The notes under the pieces were generated by a model that worked only from the letters and a program-made list of their open reading frames with translations, was not told where the DNA came from and did no database searches. The translations under genes were made by a program, and so were the position numbers. A stretch of 64,000 bases of DNA from NCBI GenBank assembly GCA_964526045.1, contig CAZGIF010000003.1, forward strand, positions 124,001 through 188,000, in the 5' to 3' direction. This document shows, in pieces, positions 33,946 to 44,955 of this stretch (position 1 is its first letter; the number at the start of each line of letters is the position of its first letter). The stretch comes from CAZGIF01 sp964526045. Its GTDB lineage: Bacteria > Patescibacteriota > Gracilibacteria > Absconditabacterales > Absconditicoccaceae.

Positions 33946-34338
33946 ATGAAATTTTTTAAAGAATTCCAAAAGTTTGCACTCAAATGAAATGTTATAGATT
34001 TGGCTGTGTGAGTTGTGATATGATCATCATTCAACAAAATCGTTTCTTCATTGGTAGATAGTATTATTATGCCTGTTCTAGGTGTTTTTACTGCAGGGAA
34101 AGATTTTTCAAAACTACAAATAAACGTTGCTGACGTAGTAATTCCATACGGTGCGTTTGTGCAGTCAGTAGTAGATTTTTTATTGATAGCTTTTGTGTTA
34201 TTTGCTACAATTAAGGTAATGAACCGTCTTTTGGACAAAGAAGAGAAAAAAGAACAAGCAAAAGCAGTTGTACCAACAAAAGAAGAAGAGTTGCTGACTG
34301 AGATCAGAGATGCGATTGTCAAGAACGGTAAAGTATAA
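33946..34338 (+). CDS. mscL: Large-conductance mechanosensitive channel MscL
   Basis: 130 residues. FKEFALKGNV-type start (MKFFKEFQKFALKGNVIDLA), first helix VGVVIGSSFNKIVSSLVDSIIMP, periplasmic loop, second helix VQSVVDFLLIAFVLFATIKV and a charged cytoplasmic tail ending in the amphipathic EELLTEIRDAI bundle. Releases solutes on hypo-osmotic shock. The GNV and GVVIG glycines are TGA. Confidence 0.95.
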
Positions 34339-34427
34339 AAATGTGATTTCTAATTGACATTGTCTTTCTTATTTATAGAAAAAGGTAGTCGTTACATGGC
34401 TACTTTTTTAAAAAAGATAATAAAATA

Positions 34428-35186
34428 ATGGAAAATATAAATTTATTTGCGAATGGCGATGGCGTACTTTGACAGCATTCTTTTATGCAGAAGCTCAACA
34501 AACCAGAGGTGTTGAAATTCTCCTCTGAACTTAAATGAGTTATTTTGCCTCAAAAAAGCATTGTCAAAGTTACTGGAAAATTTGAAAATCCAAAAAGAGT
34601 ATATAACTTAACCATTACTTTTGGAGATGAAATACATGTATGTCTAGAATCAATAGAATGAGGAAATGCAATAACTTTTGAAAATTCAGAAGTTGTAGCA
34701 GAACCATTGTTTTGAAACGTTCAAACAAGCACTTCCTATAGCTTGATGAATTGAGCTTTGGTCATACGAAATAAAACAAATCCTCAGATATTTGAACCTA
34801 CAAATTTTAACCCTGGTCAAAGTCCACATATTTCTTACTGGGCATTAGAAAAAAGTGAGAATCAAAAGACCAAAGAAGCAAGATCTACGCATGATATATT
34901 TTTAACCTTTCTTGATTCAGATGTAAAAGATAGTATTGAAAAATCTGATGCCAGAGAGAATAAATCAACGTGAAATTTTGCTAATATTAGATTACAAATC
35001 AATCTAATAGAGCAAAGATCAGGTGAAAAAAATACTTCAAATTGAATTATGGATACTATGATACGTGAACAGTGATTTACTAACTTCAAGCGAGAAAATA
35101 AATTAAGAACTGAAACTGAATACAAAAAGATTTCTCCTCATACTCATTATCATCTCTTACCAAAATGAGGTGTAAAAAATAAGTAA
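34428..35186 (+). CDS. Hypothetical soluble protein, first of an unknown-gene row
   Basis: 252 residues, no signal peptide. N-terminal half is strand-rich (KSIVKVTGKFENPKRVYNL, TFGDEIHVCLESIEGGN); the middle is polar; the C-terminus is basic and ends HTHYHLLPKGGVKNK, a His cluster. Part of a co-directional run to 39008 of small unrecognised proteins, most with acidic or neutral composition. Function unknown. Confidence 0.6.
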
Positions 35187-35264
35187 AAACTAAATGATGC
35201 CGATACAAGATAAAAATCAGAAAAATAAATAAAGAAGTACAATTTATTTTATGACCAAAGAAAG

Positions 35265-35861
35265 ATGAAAAGAACGTGATCTGTGTTAAAATTTGTGTGA
35301 GAACCTCTATTGCCATATGCTAATACTATAACAAGCACAAAAGATGGTTTTAATGTTTTTGTTACATTCGATACGTGAGAAAAATTTCTATTACAAGTAG
35401 AGTGTTCAACATCTGATCTTATAATAACTCTTACTTCTTGAGGTAATAAGTTGTTAGCGACTTCACAAGATTTTTGACAAGAGTCTACACAACTAGAAAC
35501 AGAGCAAGTTTTGTCAAAGATCTTAAGTATTTTACCGAAGAGTAAAATGTCTTTTTCTGGCAATGCTTGACAAGAGCCACTCTGGAAATATGACTACAAT
35601 GAAAAGCAATCAAGATTATGAGATGTGGATGCGAAAGAGTTTTTTCATAGCATATTTCTTACCTTTGCTTGTAAAGATAAAAAAGATTGTCAAATGGCTA
35701 TGGAAATAATTTTTCACTATATTTGATCAAAAATAGAATCAAAAAATATCTATGGTCCTGAAACGTGAACAATGGTATCTGTTCAATTTGCAGAAGATAC
35801 TAGCAAAGAAGAATATCATCAAGTTCCTATGAAAACAGAACATAATCGACAAATAAAATAA
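35265..35861 (+). CDS. Hypothetical soluble protein
   Basis: 198 residues from ATG 35265 (MKRTGSVLKFVGEPLLPYA). Strand-rich first half (DGFNVFVTFDTGEKFLLQVE) then LEVE-type helix and SILPKSKMSFSGNAGQ. A pair CKDKKDC sits in the middle of the last third. It begins 78 bases after the upstream gene, same strand. Not recognised. Confidence 0.55.
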
Positions 35862-35882
35862 TAATTTATAAAAACCTTTAGA

Positions 35883-36287
35883 ATGATCAAAAACCCAGAA
35901 ATATATTTAGAACAAAGAGGTATAAGTATTAATTTTGTAGCAAATATCGAAGGTTTAGATTATGCAATATGATATACTGCTGACAAGATTTTTGTTGCTT
36001 TTTGTGGAGAATGAGTACATGTTGCAGTTATGGATTATACAAACCTGACTAGTTATTCTAAGATAGAAAAGGCATTGTTCAATTTAACACTTACAGATCC
36101 CGATCTATATATAAATTACGAAGTCTTTGATATTACCTGTGAAGAGTTTCATAAAAATAAGGATCTTGATATGAAGCAGATTACATCAGATGTTATAGAT
36201 CTTGATATTGCTTGAATTGAGTTTATATTGATTCTGTTGTATAGAGAATCTGTTGAACTGTATCATGATATGACAAATACAAATTAG
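35883..36287 (+). CDS. Hypothetical soluble protein
   Basis: 134 residues, acidic, no membrane segment. Alternating strands and helices (ADKIFVAFCGEGVHVAVMDY). It starts 21 bases after the upstream stop, so probably co-transcribed. No motif recognised. Confidence 0.6.
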
Positions 36288-36332
36288 ACTTATACTTTAA
36301 AAATATACACATTTATCAAAAATCATAATTTA

Positions 36333-36764
36333 ATGTCTTTGGCAGTTTATAATGCAGAGTTACATAAACATGCACATAAAAACAAAATAGAAGTTTCTTC
36401 CCAATTGTGAGTTTCATGTGCAGTTATTAAGACACAAGAATCGTTATTAGTTGTGATTTTACATGAAGAGATCTCTGTTCTTTTTATTGATTGACGCAAA
36501 GCTACGTCTCATGCTGAACTTAGTCTAGTTGAACATCGTCACATACTACCAAACCTCAATAATACAAGCATATTAAAAATCTCTCATGACAATAACAATG
36601 ACTTCGATACACTTACTTTGGATATGACGGTTGTCGAAGTAGAGGATCCGAGAAGTCATACAGTATTGCAGGTAGCAATAATACAATTATTAAATCAAAC
36701 CTTGGTTGAAAAATCAAACTTAATCAAAAATGCACATTTATGATCTGAGTATACAAATCAGTAA
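36333..36764 (+). CDS. Hypothetical soluble protein
   Basis: 143 residues. His-rich start (YNAELHKHAHKNKIE) then strands (SLLVVILHEEISVLFIDGRK, SLVEHRHILPNL), resembling an alpha/beta domain in size and layout to the neighbouring 35883 product; remote paralogy is possible. Followed by a strong terminator at 36787, which ends the transcript. Confidence 0.6.
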
Positions 36765-36786
36765 ATATGAAAAAGAAATGCTAAGG

Positions 36787-36814
36787 AATAGTTTTTATAC
36801 AACTATTTTTTTTT
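36787..36814 (+). terminator. Rho-independent terminator
   Basis: Stem AATAGTT/AACTATT with 7-base loop and T8 tail, 22 bases after the stop of the 36333 gene. Confidence 0.75.
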
Positions 36815-36868
36815 GTGAGAGTTCAGTAGAAATGTCAGTAGAAGTATTTTATTGTTATTGTTTAGAAT

Positions 36869-36889
36869 AAGCAAGTTTTTGACTTGCTT
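36869..36889. repeat. Hairpin upstream of the 36919 gene
   Basis: AAGCAAGT/ACTTGCTT with a 5-base loop. No T-run follows, so it may be regulatory rather than a terminator. Confidence 0.45.
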
Positions 36890-36918
36890 GTTCTTACGAA
36901 TTTCAAAATCCTACGGAT

Positions 36919-37653
36919 GTGTCTGTTGATACTATTGGTAGTGAAATATTAGAATCACAACTTCAAGAAAAAGATGGATCTTTTATGTCTGTTCCAATGC
37001 AGAGGGCCTTTCTTGGTAAGATTGTTACGCCTATGTGATTTCTTTGAATGTCACAAGATCGACTGCAGGATTTATTATATCATGCTCTGTCTTTAGATAA
37101 TTCTTTGAGTGAAAAATATCCAGAAAGACACTCTGCTTTATTGTTTCATCATACAGACTCTTACTCTAAACACATATGAGTAAATGCCGATGATATAGAA
37201 GCAGTGCAAAAATATATTGGTAATACTGCACCAGAATCTCATATTCATAATTTTTCTCAAAAAATTCTTGGTTTTACAGTACGTATTTGAGATGACATCT
37301 ATGACGTTTTTGATATGTCGGAAAACGAAATTTCTGCATTACAAGACATCATGGATATTATAGTATTTATCTCTATATCAAATACTAAAACTCAAGAAGA
37401 TATAGCACATACAATTGTTGATACTACAAAAACTATTCTACAATTACCAAAGGGACCAGAACATGCATATACTTTCATCTCATTTATGATAGAAAATGCT
37501 CAGAGAGTAGTTATGATCCTATCAAGGTCTCTAGAAGATGGTATTGATATATCTAGAAAAAGTACTGAAAAAAAGATTATGAATTTAGATTCAAAAAATC
37601 TTGATCCATATCATCTCAAAATGGCTGAAGTTATAGAATGATTTGATTTGTAG
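36919..37653 (+). CDS. Hypothetical soluble protein, non-ATG start likely
   Basis: 244 residues if begun at GTG 36919; the frame is open back to a TAA in the 36860s with no ATG, and the first ATG (36985) would remove coding-like sequence (TIGSEILESQLQEKDG). Helical, with a His-rich segment ALLFHHTDSYSKHIG and, later, TQEDIAHTIVDTTKTILQLP. No family recognised. Last soluble gene before the decayed HIT gene. Confidence 0.5.
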
Positions 37654-37678
37654 ATAATGTTTTAAATAGATATATAGC

Positions 37679-38122
37679 ATGCATGACTCTCACTGTCCTT
37701 TTTGCAACCCTGACCACCAATTATTGATTCAAAGCACAGAGCATTGTCATATACTTCTAAACCTAATGCAAATAAAAAAGTCTGACGCTATTTTGGTTAC
37801 GCCAAAACATCACGTAAAGTCTTTGACAGACATGTCTCTTGAACAACGACGCGATTTTTGCGATACTATTTTGTAAGTACGTACTCTTTTGGAAAAAAAC
37901 TGACGATCAAAGTTTAATGTCCTTATCAATGAGTGACTGGTTGCATGATAGACAGTTCCACATATTCATTGACATGTCTTTTCAAGACAAGATAAAGACG
38001 GTATCAAAAACATGATGAGAAAAAATAAAAAAAATATTTTAACAGAACGAAAAGAACAACAAAAAGAAGAAGTGATTACTAGGATTGCATCGTACTTTTC
38101 AGATCAAAAGATTGATAAGTAG
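37679..38122 (+). pseudogene. HIT family gene with two in-frame stops
   Basis: The frame encodes a normal HIT protein: HCPFCNP, VTPKHHVKSLTDMSLEQRR, FNVLINEGLVAG and TVPHIHGHVFSR with the full His triad. TAA at 37874-37876 and TAG at 37949-37951 interrupt it; the TAG sits where almost all HIT proteins have Gln in GQTVPHxH, implying CAG to TAG. The last 35 residues are Lys/Glu-rich. Almost certainly non-functional as annotated. The other HIT-like gene (25253) is intact. Confidence 0.85.
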
Positions 38123-38201
38123 AATTGATTGCATTTTTTTTCTTATTATGTATTAATAGTTGACAAGTCTTTTTATGTAAATTTATTCTAATCATTAAAA
38201 A

Positions 38202-39008
38202 ATGAAAAACTCTTCGGTTCAAACTACTTCTTTGTGAAATGGTAAAATATACGCATACAAACAATACGACTCCATAGATAGAGAGACAATTGGAGGTCTG
38301 CATTTTTCTATAGTATGAGAAAAAAACAAGACTAAAATAATGTCTTTAATAGATGATGCAAGGCAACAAGAACAAGAAGAAGTGTGAGTAATGGTTGGAG
38401 CGCTTGAAAAGATATGATTCTCAGTAGAAAAGATGCTTGATGCTATTAGCTCTTGATCTAGCAGTCGAGAAGATATAAAAAAAGAACTTGCTTTACTTAC
38501 ATCATGAGATAAATGAAATTTTGATATTTGTATGAGCTGTCTGATAACTGCTGCATTAGTAAGATGAATAAACGTAAATTTAACGGAAATATGATTTACG
38601 TCGCTTAGAATTCATGAAACACAGAGAATACTTTCTGCACCAAAGAATGTAGAATTATCGCTCTTATTCGAATATAATATTTCAATGACAATGCTTTCAG
38701 ATACTTCTGATGTTGAAACAATATTGACTGTTGTAGCAAGAAAAGAACTAGTTTCTTTAAAGGATAGTGTTTCTACAATACTTAAATGAGGTTATAATTG
38801 AGAATCTGTATATACTCACTATCCGCTTTCGTGAGATATGTCTAGCGATCTAATTGATGCATTTAGATTTTTAGATAAATCTATGTGAATCAATCATGGC
38901 GTATCTGATGAGCAAGTTAAGAAGTTAAGTAATGATGTTTTATTGATTTTAGCTAATATTGAAACCGATAATAAGAATTATTTTGACTGAACTGATTTAG
39001 ATAGCTAA
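38202..39008 (+). CDS. Hypothetical soluble protein
   Basis: 268 residues, mostly helical; GLHFSIVGEKNKTKIMSLID near the start, then LEKIGFSVEKMLDAISSGSSSRE. Convergent with dtd, whose stop is 11 bases away. Contains at least 13 TGA glycines. No signal peptide and no recognised family. Confidence 0.6.
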
Positions 39009-39018
39009 TGACTTTGTT

Positions 39019-39471
39019 TTACAAATCCCATACATAATGAATTGGTCATGATGCTATCGCATCAATGCTCATCATTGCACCAAACTCTCATGTTATCAGA
39101 TTGATATCTGTTGTTTGGATTTTTTCTATCAAAAGGTTATAAAAAGATAGAGCTTCTTTGTATCATGCACTTCACCCAAAATCTGGCTTTCTGCCATTGT
39201 CAAAACGTCACGCTAACGTAAAATTGGAAACGACCAAGAGATTATTTCACACGTCCTTGAGTGTCTGGTCAATTTTTTCACTTCACAAAGAAAGCATACG
39301 ATTGTTTGTAAGCCTTGTGATGCAGGTCTGGATTGCATTCTCCACGTTCGATTCATTTTTTTCAAAACATACATACATAACAATACCAGCCTCCATAGAT
39401 CTTGTGATCGTTTCCTCAGAAGTTGTGATGGTTATAGTTGCCTTACGTACTTGTTGAATAATACATTTCAT
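39019..39471 (-). CDS. dtd: D-aminoacyl-tRNA deacylase
   Basis: 150 residues. MKCIIQQVRKATITI is the DTD start, LLVVSNFTLAGRFDNGRKP the SQFTL-like active strand (here SNFTL), SAGYKEALSFYN the middle helix, and LITGEFGAMMSIDAIASGP the C-terminal region with the Gly-Pro pair, though the usual NxGPVT reads ASGPIH. DTD removes D-amino acids, and also glycine, from mischarged tRNA. Last gene of the minus-strand operon with rsmE. Confidence 0.85.
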
Positions 39472-39488
39472 ATGTCCAAATCAAAAAA

Positions 39489-40256
39489 TTAAAACTGACT
39501 GCTGTGGTGAAGAAGTTCCCACGTTGCAATAATTGCAGCTGTTTCTGTTCTTAAAACACTATCTCACAGTTGTTTGATTGCGGGTTGTATTGTGCAATGA
39601 GTAGTGATGCGTTCATAATCACCTTGAGATAGTCAGCCTTCTGGTCATATAATTCATAAGTGTGTATGTGAGGTGGTTTTTGATACTGCAACTTGTGGTT
39701 GTGGTGTTTTTTTGTCAAAAATACAAATATCTGCTTGAGATACAACGGAACCAAAGCTTTTTGCTGTAAGATATGCAATATGGGGTGTAATTCGCCCTCG
39801 AGATTGTTCAACAGCTTCACGAGCTATTTTGTTGCATCTATCAAGTTTATTGTCTCCAAAATGCTTGATAATTGATCTTTCTGCTTGCCAAAAATACAGC
39901 ATATCTACTCAAAGTTCTGTACATTTTTGGACAATGAGTTCTATCTTTGACCATTTATTTGGCATCGCCACCAAGAGTCAGACTTTTTTTTTGTTGGTTG
40001 TTGGTTTGTGTTCTTGCTGAGTTATTGTTGCTGTTATTACATCGTTTTGGATAGACGTTAGCTCTAGCGTATATCTGATAGTGTGTTTTATTTCTTCTTG
40101 AGATGTTTGTGAAGACGTGCATTGTATTGCAAAAATGTCTCACTGACGATATCTCAGTACGGTTTTCATTTGTTTGGCAATATCGCGATTGTGTATTACG
40201 CATGTTGGTGACGTACTATCAATTGTCTGTCCCTCATCTAAACAAAATAATTGCAT
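39489..40256 (-). CDS. rsmE: 16S rRNA (uracil-1498-N3) methyltransferase
   Basis: 255 residues. N-terminal PUA-like part with VLRYRQGDIFAIQC, then the SPOUT domain: ELIVQKCTELGVDMLYFW, ARE AVEQSRGRITP-type segment, GIIGPEGGLSQGDY (both TGA and GGN glycines) and KQLGDSVLRTETAAI, the trefoil-knot SAM site. It methylates U1498 in 16S rRNA. Starts 20 bases after the response-regulator stop and ends 17 bases before dtd. Confidence 0.95.
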
Positions 40257-40276
40257 ACAGATACCAAAAAATAAAG

Positions 40277-40933
40277 TTACTTTGGTATACAATAGCCAAA
40301 TCACTTCACTGTTTCAATAACATCTTTACCTATTTTTTTTCTGATCTTGGCAATATAGACATCCAAAGTAGCATCATATCAAAACAGTGCATCTCCTCCC
40401 CAAATATGTTCAATAATATCAGTTCTTGAAACAGTTTGTCATAAACGCTGCACGAGCAATTCTATAATATGTCGTTCTTTTATTGTCAAAGGAATATGAG
40501 TTTCTTGTTTGTATACACGTTTTTCTTGTATTTGAATACGTACGTCTCCAATAGTAATAGCTGGGTCTTGCTCTGTAACTGATCTTTTAGCATGTGCGTT
40601 GATACGCATCACAAGTTCTTTGAGTGAAAATGGTTTGACGAGATAGTCATCAGCTCAGGCATCAAATGCAGCTTGTTTATCATCAATACTTCACTTTGCA
40701 GTCGTCATTATGATGGGCATGTCACTCATTGATCTTAGTGTTTTGGCCAAAGAGATTCCATCACCATCGGGTAGCATAATGTCTACCAAAAAACAATCAT
40801 AAGTCTTGTGTTTCGTATGAGAAATCGCATCTGAACATGTTTCGCAAATCGTACAGTGTCGACCATTTCATTGCAAAAAAGATGCAATATTGTTGGCAAT
40901 TGTTTTTGTGTCTTCCACTATCAAAATTTCCAT
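40277..40933 (-). CDS. OmpR/PhoB-family response regulator
   Basis: 218 residues. Receiver with acidic pocket VEDTK, phospho-acceptor Asp51 in FLVDIMLPDGDG, Thr/Ala of MTTAKGS and Lys of DDYLVKPF. C-terminal winged helix: IPLTIKERHIIELLVQRLGQ, IWGGDALFGYDATLDVYIAKIRKKIG and GFGYCIPK. Follows the kinase by 50 bases and should be its partner; target promoters unknown, but the adjacent secreted protein gene is a candidate. Confidence 0.95.
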
Positions 40934-40983
40934 AGGTATGTAGTTTGTCAAAAAATCAAAAAATTATTTGTATTTGTTATGTT

Positions 40984-42315
40984 CTACGTTGGGAGTTTTA
41001 GAGTATTGTTATGAATCACAAAACTTGTTCATCAATGTTCACTACTTGCTACATCGATTGTTCGTTCAAGTTGATTGGCAAGTGCTGCAACGAGAGATAA
41101 TCACAATCATCGTCAGCTATCTTTTTGTTTGCTTATATCTGCCTGCCAAAATGGCTGTCGAATCTGAGAAAGTTGGTCTTCTGATATTCCTATCCCCGTA
41201 TCGGTAATTGTGATGCTATCTTGGGTAAGTTCAACCGAGATGTTTCATCACTCGGGAGTATATTTGTATGCGTTTGTACATATATTGTAGATGATACTGT
41301 ATGCAGATTCTTTGTTTGTTCTTCGATAGATGTCGTGTGGCGTATTGATATGTCGTGTGATGTTTTTTTGTTGATTTTGTGATTGCATATCTGTTTGCAC
41401 ACTTTGTATAAGCGCATGCATCGCAAGAGGTTCTTTCTGTATATGTTGTTTTGCTTGTGCATGTGTTATGTTAAGCAAAACATCCAACAATCAACTCAGG
41501 TGTTGTATTGTATTCATGTTTTTTTCGAGTCATTGTTTATATGTATGTTTGTGTAGTGCAAGTTCACTATCCGATTGCAAAATCATAAATGGTGTTTTAA
41601 ACTCATGTGCAACATGTCAAATAAATTGTTGCATACGTCAGATTTGCTCATTAAGTTTTGTCGAGACTTTATGTCGAGCATGAGCAATAATCGCTACTTC
41701 ATCTTTTGGATTCATATGTTCAGCTAAGTTTTTGTCAGAATGTATTTCATCAATATTAGATTTTTGCATCAAAGATGCTATTTTTGTTAGGTTTTGTAGT
41801 GGCTTACGCAATACAATATGCGCCAAAAAGTAACTACTAATGCACACAATTCCAAAAAATAAAAAACTGACACGCAGAAGTCGAAATTGTCTTTCTATGT
41901 TTTCTGTTACATCCATGAAAAACACTTTTTTGTTGTGGAGTGGGTTTTTGTGGACTAAATACCATGTATTATCTTTATGAATCAGGTTTTTTCGAACGGT
42001 ATTTTGTTGAATAAATGCCAGCACAGAAGGATCGACATTTATGGGTACTATTTGTGGTTGATTATCAACTTGTTGTTCCATATTGATTTCTACTTGTATA
42101 TTTTGTTTTTTTTGCATAAATGAGCTGTTTCTTTGTTTTTGTATTACCTCAATCAGACGATTTACTGGTTTTGGTGGAGCGATAAACTTTTGATTTTGTC
42201 AGCGAAACCACTGAAGAAAAAAAAGGCCGTTAATACACACTCCAAAAAGGAGTGTGATTACGGCCGTAAACAAAGTAAATGTAAGTGTTATTTTTTGTTT
42301 TGTAGTTAGTGTCAT
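40984..42315 (-). CDS. Sensor histidine kinase
   Basis: 443 residues. Two membrane helices (about 10-34 and 150-168) enclose a 115-residue extracellular sensor rich in Gln, Asn and Lys. Then HAMP-like linker, HisKA with IGHVAHEFKTPF (His237), N box YNICTNAYKYTPEG, and G boxes DTGIGIS and SGRGLGLSLV. Forms a two-component pair with the regulator at 40277. The Spy/CpxP-like gene starts the same strand run just upstream. Confidence 0.95.
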
Positions 42316-42335
42316 AAGATATGGTGAAAATAGTA

Positions 42336-43097
42336 TTAGTTACTTTGTATAGCTTGTTGTTTTTTTGCTTGTAATATTTCTTTTAGTTGAGCAGCAATTT
42401 CTTTTACTGTTTCAATATCTTTATTTTCTTTTGCTTGGTGTAGCTCTTTGATCATAGTATACACTTCTTCATCTATCAAATCAACAATTTTTGTTTCACT
42501 ATGAGCAGCAGCAAATTCTTCATAAGAATCAGATGTACCTATTTTATCGAAGAGTCTTATTTTTGTTTTTCCTTTGTTTCCTTTCATTTCTTTTGTCATT
42601 TCTTTATGTTCTCATTTCATTTCTTTATATTCTCATTTCATTCCACCTTTCATAGATTTATCAATACCTAGTTGTTCAGCAAGAGCTTTAGCGGTTTCTT
42701 TGTCGTCGTTTTGCATAGCGGTGTGCATAGCAACGAAAGTGTCGAATTGTTCTTGCGTAGTGATAGCTTCAGCAAGAGGAGAATTAACAACAGCAGCTTG
42801 GAAAGCAGCAAAGTCATTAGAATCTACAGCAGCTTTCATTGCGTCGTGTTGGGCTTTCATCTCTTCATGTTTTGCTTCCATTTCTGCTTTTTGTTCTTCA
42901 GTCATGTTTTTTTTCATTCATTTTCCTAGACCAAGTTTTCCTTGTTTCATATTTCATGCTCTCATATTTGTACTAACCTTATCAAACGAATCTGATGAAA
43001 CGTCATTTGCAAATGCTGACGAAGCAACAAGAGATCAAGCTACAAGAACAACACTAGCCAAACTAGCTAAACCGATAATTTTAAATGAGTTTTTCAT
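42336..43097 (-). CDS. Secreted helical Met/Lys/Glu-rich protein (Spy/CpxP-like)
   Basis: 253 residues with a signal peptide cleaved after SSAFA. The mature protein is helical and charged: EEQKAEMEAKHEEMKAQHD, repeated KEMKGE / KEMTKEMKG segments and a second helical half. There is no LTxxQ pair as in true Spy, so the relation is by composition and context. It sits 20 bases before the histidine kinase gene, as CpxP-type genes often neighbour their kinase, so it may sense or buffer envelope stress or metal. Confidence 0.7.
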
Positions 43098-43177
43098 AAT
43101 ATATAATATAATGAGTAAAAAGGGTGTCACATCAACATGTGAACATGAGCACTATACATATCAACCTTACCACAACC

Positions 43178-44758
43178 TTACACAACCCTTCTTAGTTCAT
43201 CAAATGTAGTATATCACTGCAACATTTTGACGTAAGCATCTTCTTGTAAGGTCATAAAATTGTTTTTTCTCGCAAGGACAAATATTTGTTTACTGGGTGC
43301 TCATTGTATAATAGCATCACGTATTTCTTCATTAATCTCCAATACTTCCATCACAGCAATTCTTCATTTGTATCATATTCATTGGCATTTGTCACATCAG
43401 TGTGCAACAGGAACTGTTCAATCAAACGAAATTGGTAATGATGAAAGAGGTTTGATAATATCCAAGATGTGAGTGATTTCAGCTGTTTCACTTGCTGTTG
43501 CTTGTTGTTTTTTTACGCAGTGAGGACATACTTTTCTCACCAGTCTTTGTGCTTCTATCATCAAAAGTGATGGAGCAAGTAAATATCATTTGATTCCCAT
43601 ACTCAAAAGTCTTGTTACTGCTTCGATTGCACTATTGGTATGAATTGTAGAAAAAACCAAGTGTCAGGTGAGTGCAGCATTGATAACCGTTTCTGCTGTT
43701 TCTACTGTTCTTGTTTCTCACACAAGTATGATGTCAGGATCATGTCTCATACATGCATTGAGTCATTGGACATAGTCATATCACTTTTTGTAGTTTATTT
43801 GTGATTGTTGAATACCATCTAATTGGTACTCTATAGGATCTTCAAGCGTAATTATTTTGTGAGTTCATGTGTTTTTGGTGTTGAGTACAGAGTACAACGT
43901 CGTTGTTTTTCCTGATCACGTTGGTCATGTAATCAAAATAAGCCCAAAGTTATGATGTAATCATTTTTCAAAAACTTGTTTGTTACGTCACCAAAACCCC
44001 AAGTCATCAAAACTTTGTATAGAATGTGTTCAATCCAAAAACCTCAAGACTGTACTTTCAGAGTCTTTTCCAGGCATGAAGTTTGCTCTGACGTCGATTT
44101 GGGTCAGTCATCATTTTTTGTCATCTGCTTGCACACTAAACCTCCCATCCTGTGGAATATACTCTACATTCATTTTTGTTCATGCAATGAATTTTAGTTT
44201 TTTGAGATATGGATAAAAATCTTTGTGCGTAAATGAAACAATATCTTGCAAAACACCGTCAATTCTGAGTTTCATAAAAATTCACTTCTCTTCTGGTTGA
44301 AAATGAACATCAGAAGCTCATGCTTGAAATGATAGTCTTACAAACTCCATAATGACGTCAGATGTGTTGAGTGTCTGTCTTTTTTCGAAAAGAGATTTGA
44401 TCATTGCGATCGCATGTGTTCCGTGAGCTTCTTGTTGTTTTTGTTGTATTTTTTGTTGTTGAGATGCGATTGCTTCTTCTTTGGAGTATCGACTGTATGC
44501 GATCTCCATACACTCAAGTGATGTATAATACAATTTGTACTTGAGATGTTTTTTTTCTATTTGGGACAAAAATAATTGTAACTTGTCAGAAAGTTGATTG
44601 GTAGTGACAATATGATACGTGACCTCGTCTTTGTCAAAAACGACAGTTTGCATCTCATGAGCTTGTGCTATTGTCAAAATACGCAAACACTCTCTGTCTG
44701 GGATTATATTTTTTATATCTTCTTTTTCCAAAATTACTTTTTCGATCTTGTTCTGCAT
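43178..44758 (-). CDS. pilB: Type IV pilus assembly ATPase PilB / GspE family
   Basis: 526 residues. N-terminal extension with Gln/Lys coiled coil, then ASDVHFQPEEKG (Asp box region), GTKMNVEYIPQDGRF, Walker A ITGPTGSGKTTTLYSV (TGA at two glycines), Asp box TLEDPIEYQLDGIQQSQIN, Walker B DPDIILVGETRTVETAE, His box TGHLVFSTIHTNSA, and a zinc site CPHC with CDKC. Hexameric motor that extends pili. Shows that this lineage builds type IV pili. Confidence 0.95.
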
Positions 44759-44886
44759 ATATGCTATTTTTTATTTAAAAAAGTAGTCTGACTATAGTGT
44801 ACATATTGGAGTGTCTTTTGTGAAAGAATAGTAACCGTCTATTTCTATAGTCATTGACTTTTGCTATTTATTTTATTACGTAAAAT

Positions 44887-44915
44887 TTGACACGTGTCTT
44901 TTTTATAGATATAAT
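44887..44915 (+). promoter_or_regulatory. Consensus sigma-70 promoter
   Basis: TTGACA (44887-44892), 17-base spacer, TATAAT (44910-44915), 41 bases before ATG 44956. The only perfect -35/-10 pair I found. Confidence 0.85.
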
Positions 44916-44955
44916 AGTACTATAAAGTTTCAATTTTTATAATATATTTATTTAT

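Noticed and set aside
36785..36900. ATG upstream of 36919 in the same frame
   Set aside because: An in-frame TAA follows and the stretch holds a strong terminator, so it is unlikely to be the gene start.
33375..37951. TAA/TAG as additional recoded sense codons
   Set aside because: Nearly all other genes end properly at TAA or TAG, so a general second reassignment is ruled out; local decay or sequence error is simpler.
42574..43209. Long plus-strand hydrophobic frame
   Set aside because: Antisense to the secreted helical protein at 42336-43097, whose signal peptide and repeats are convincing.
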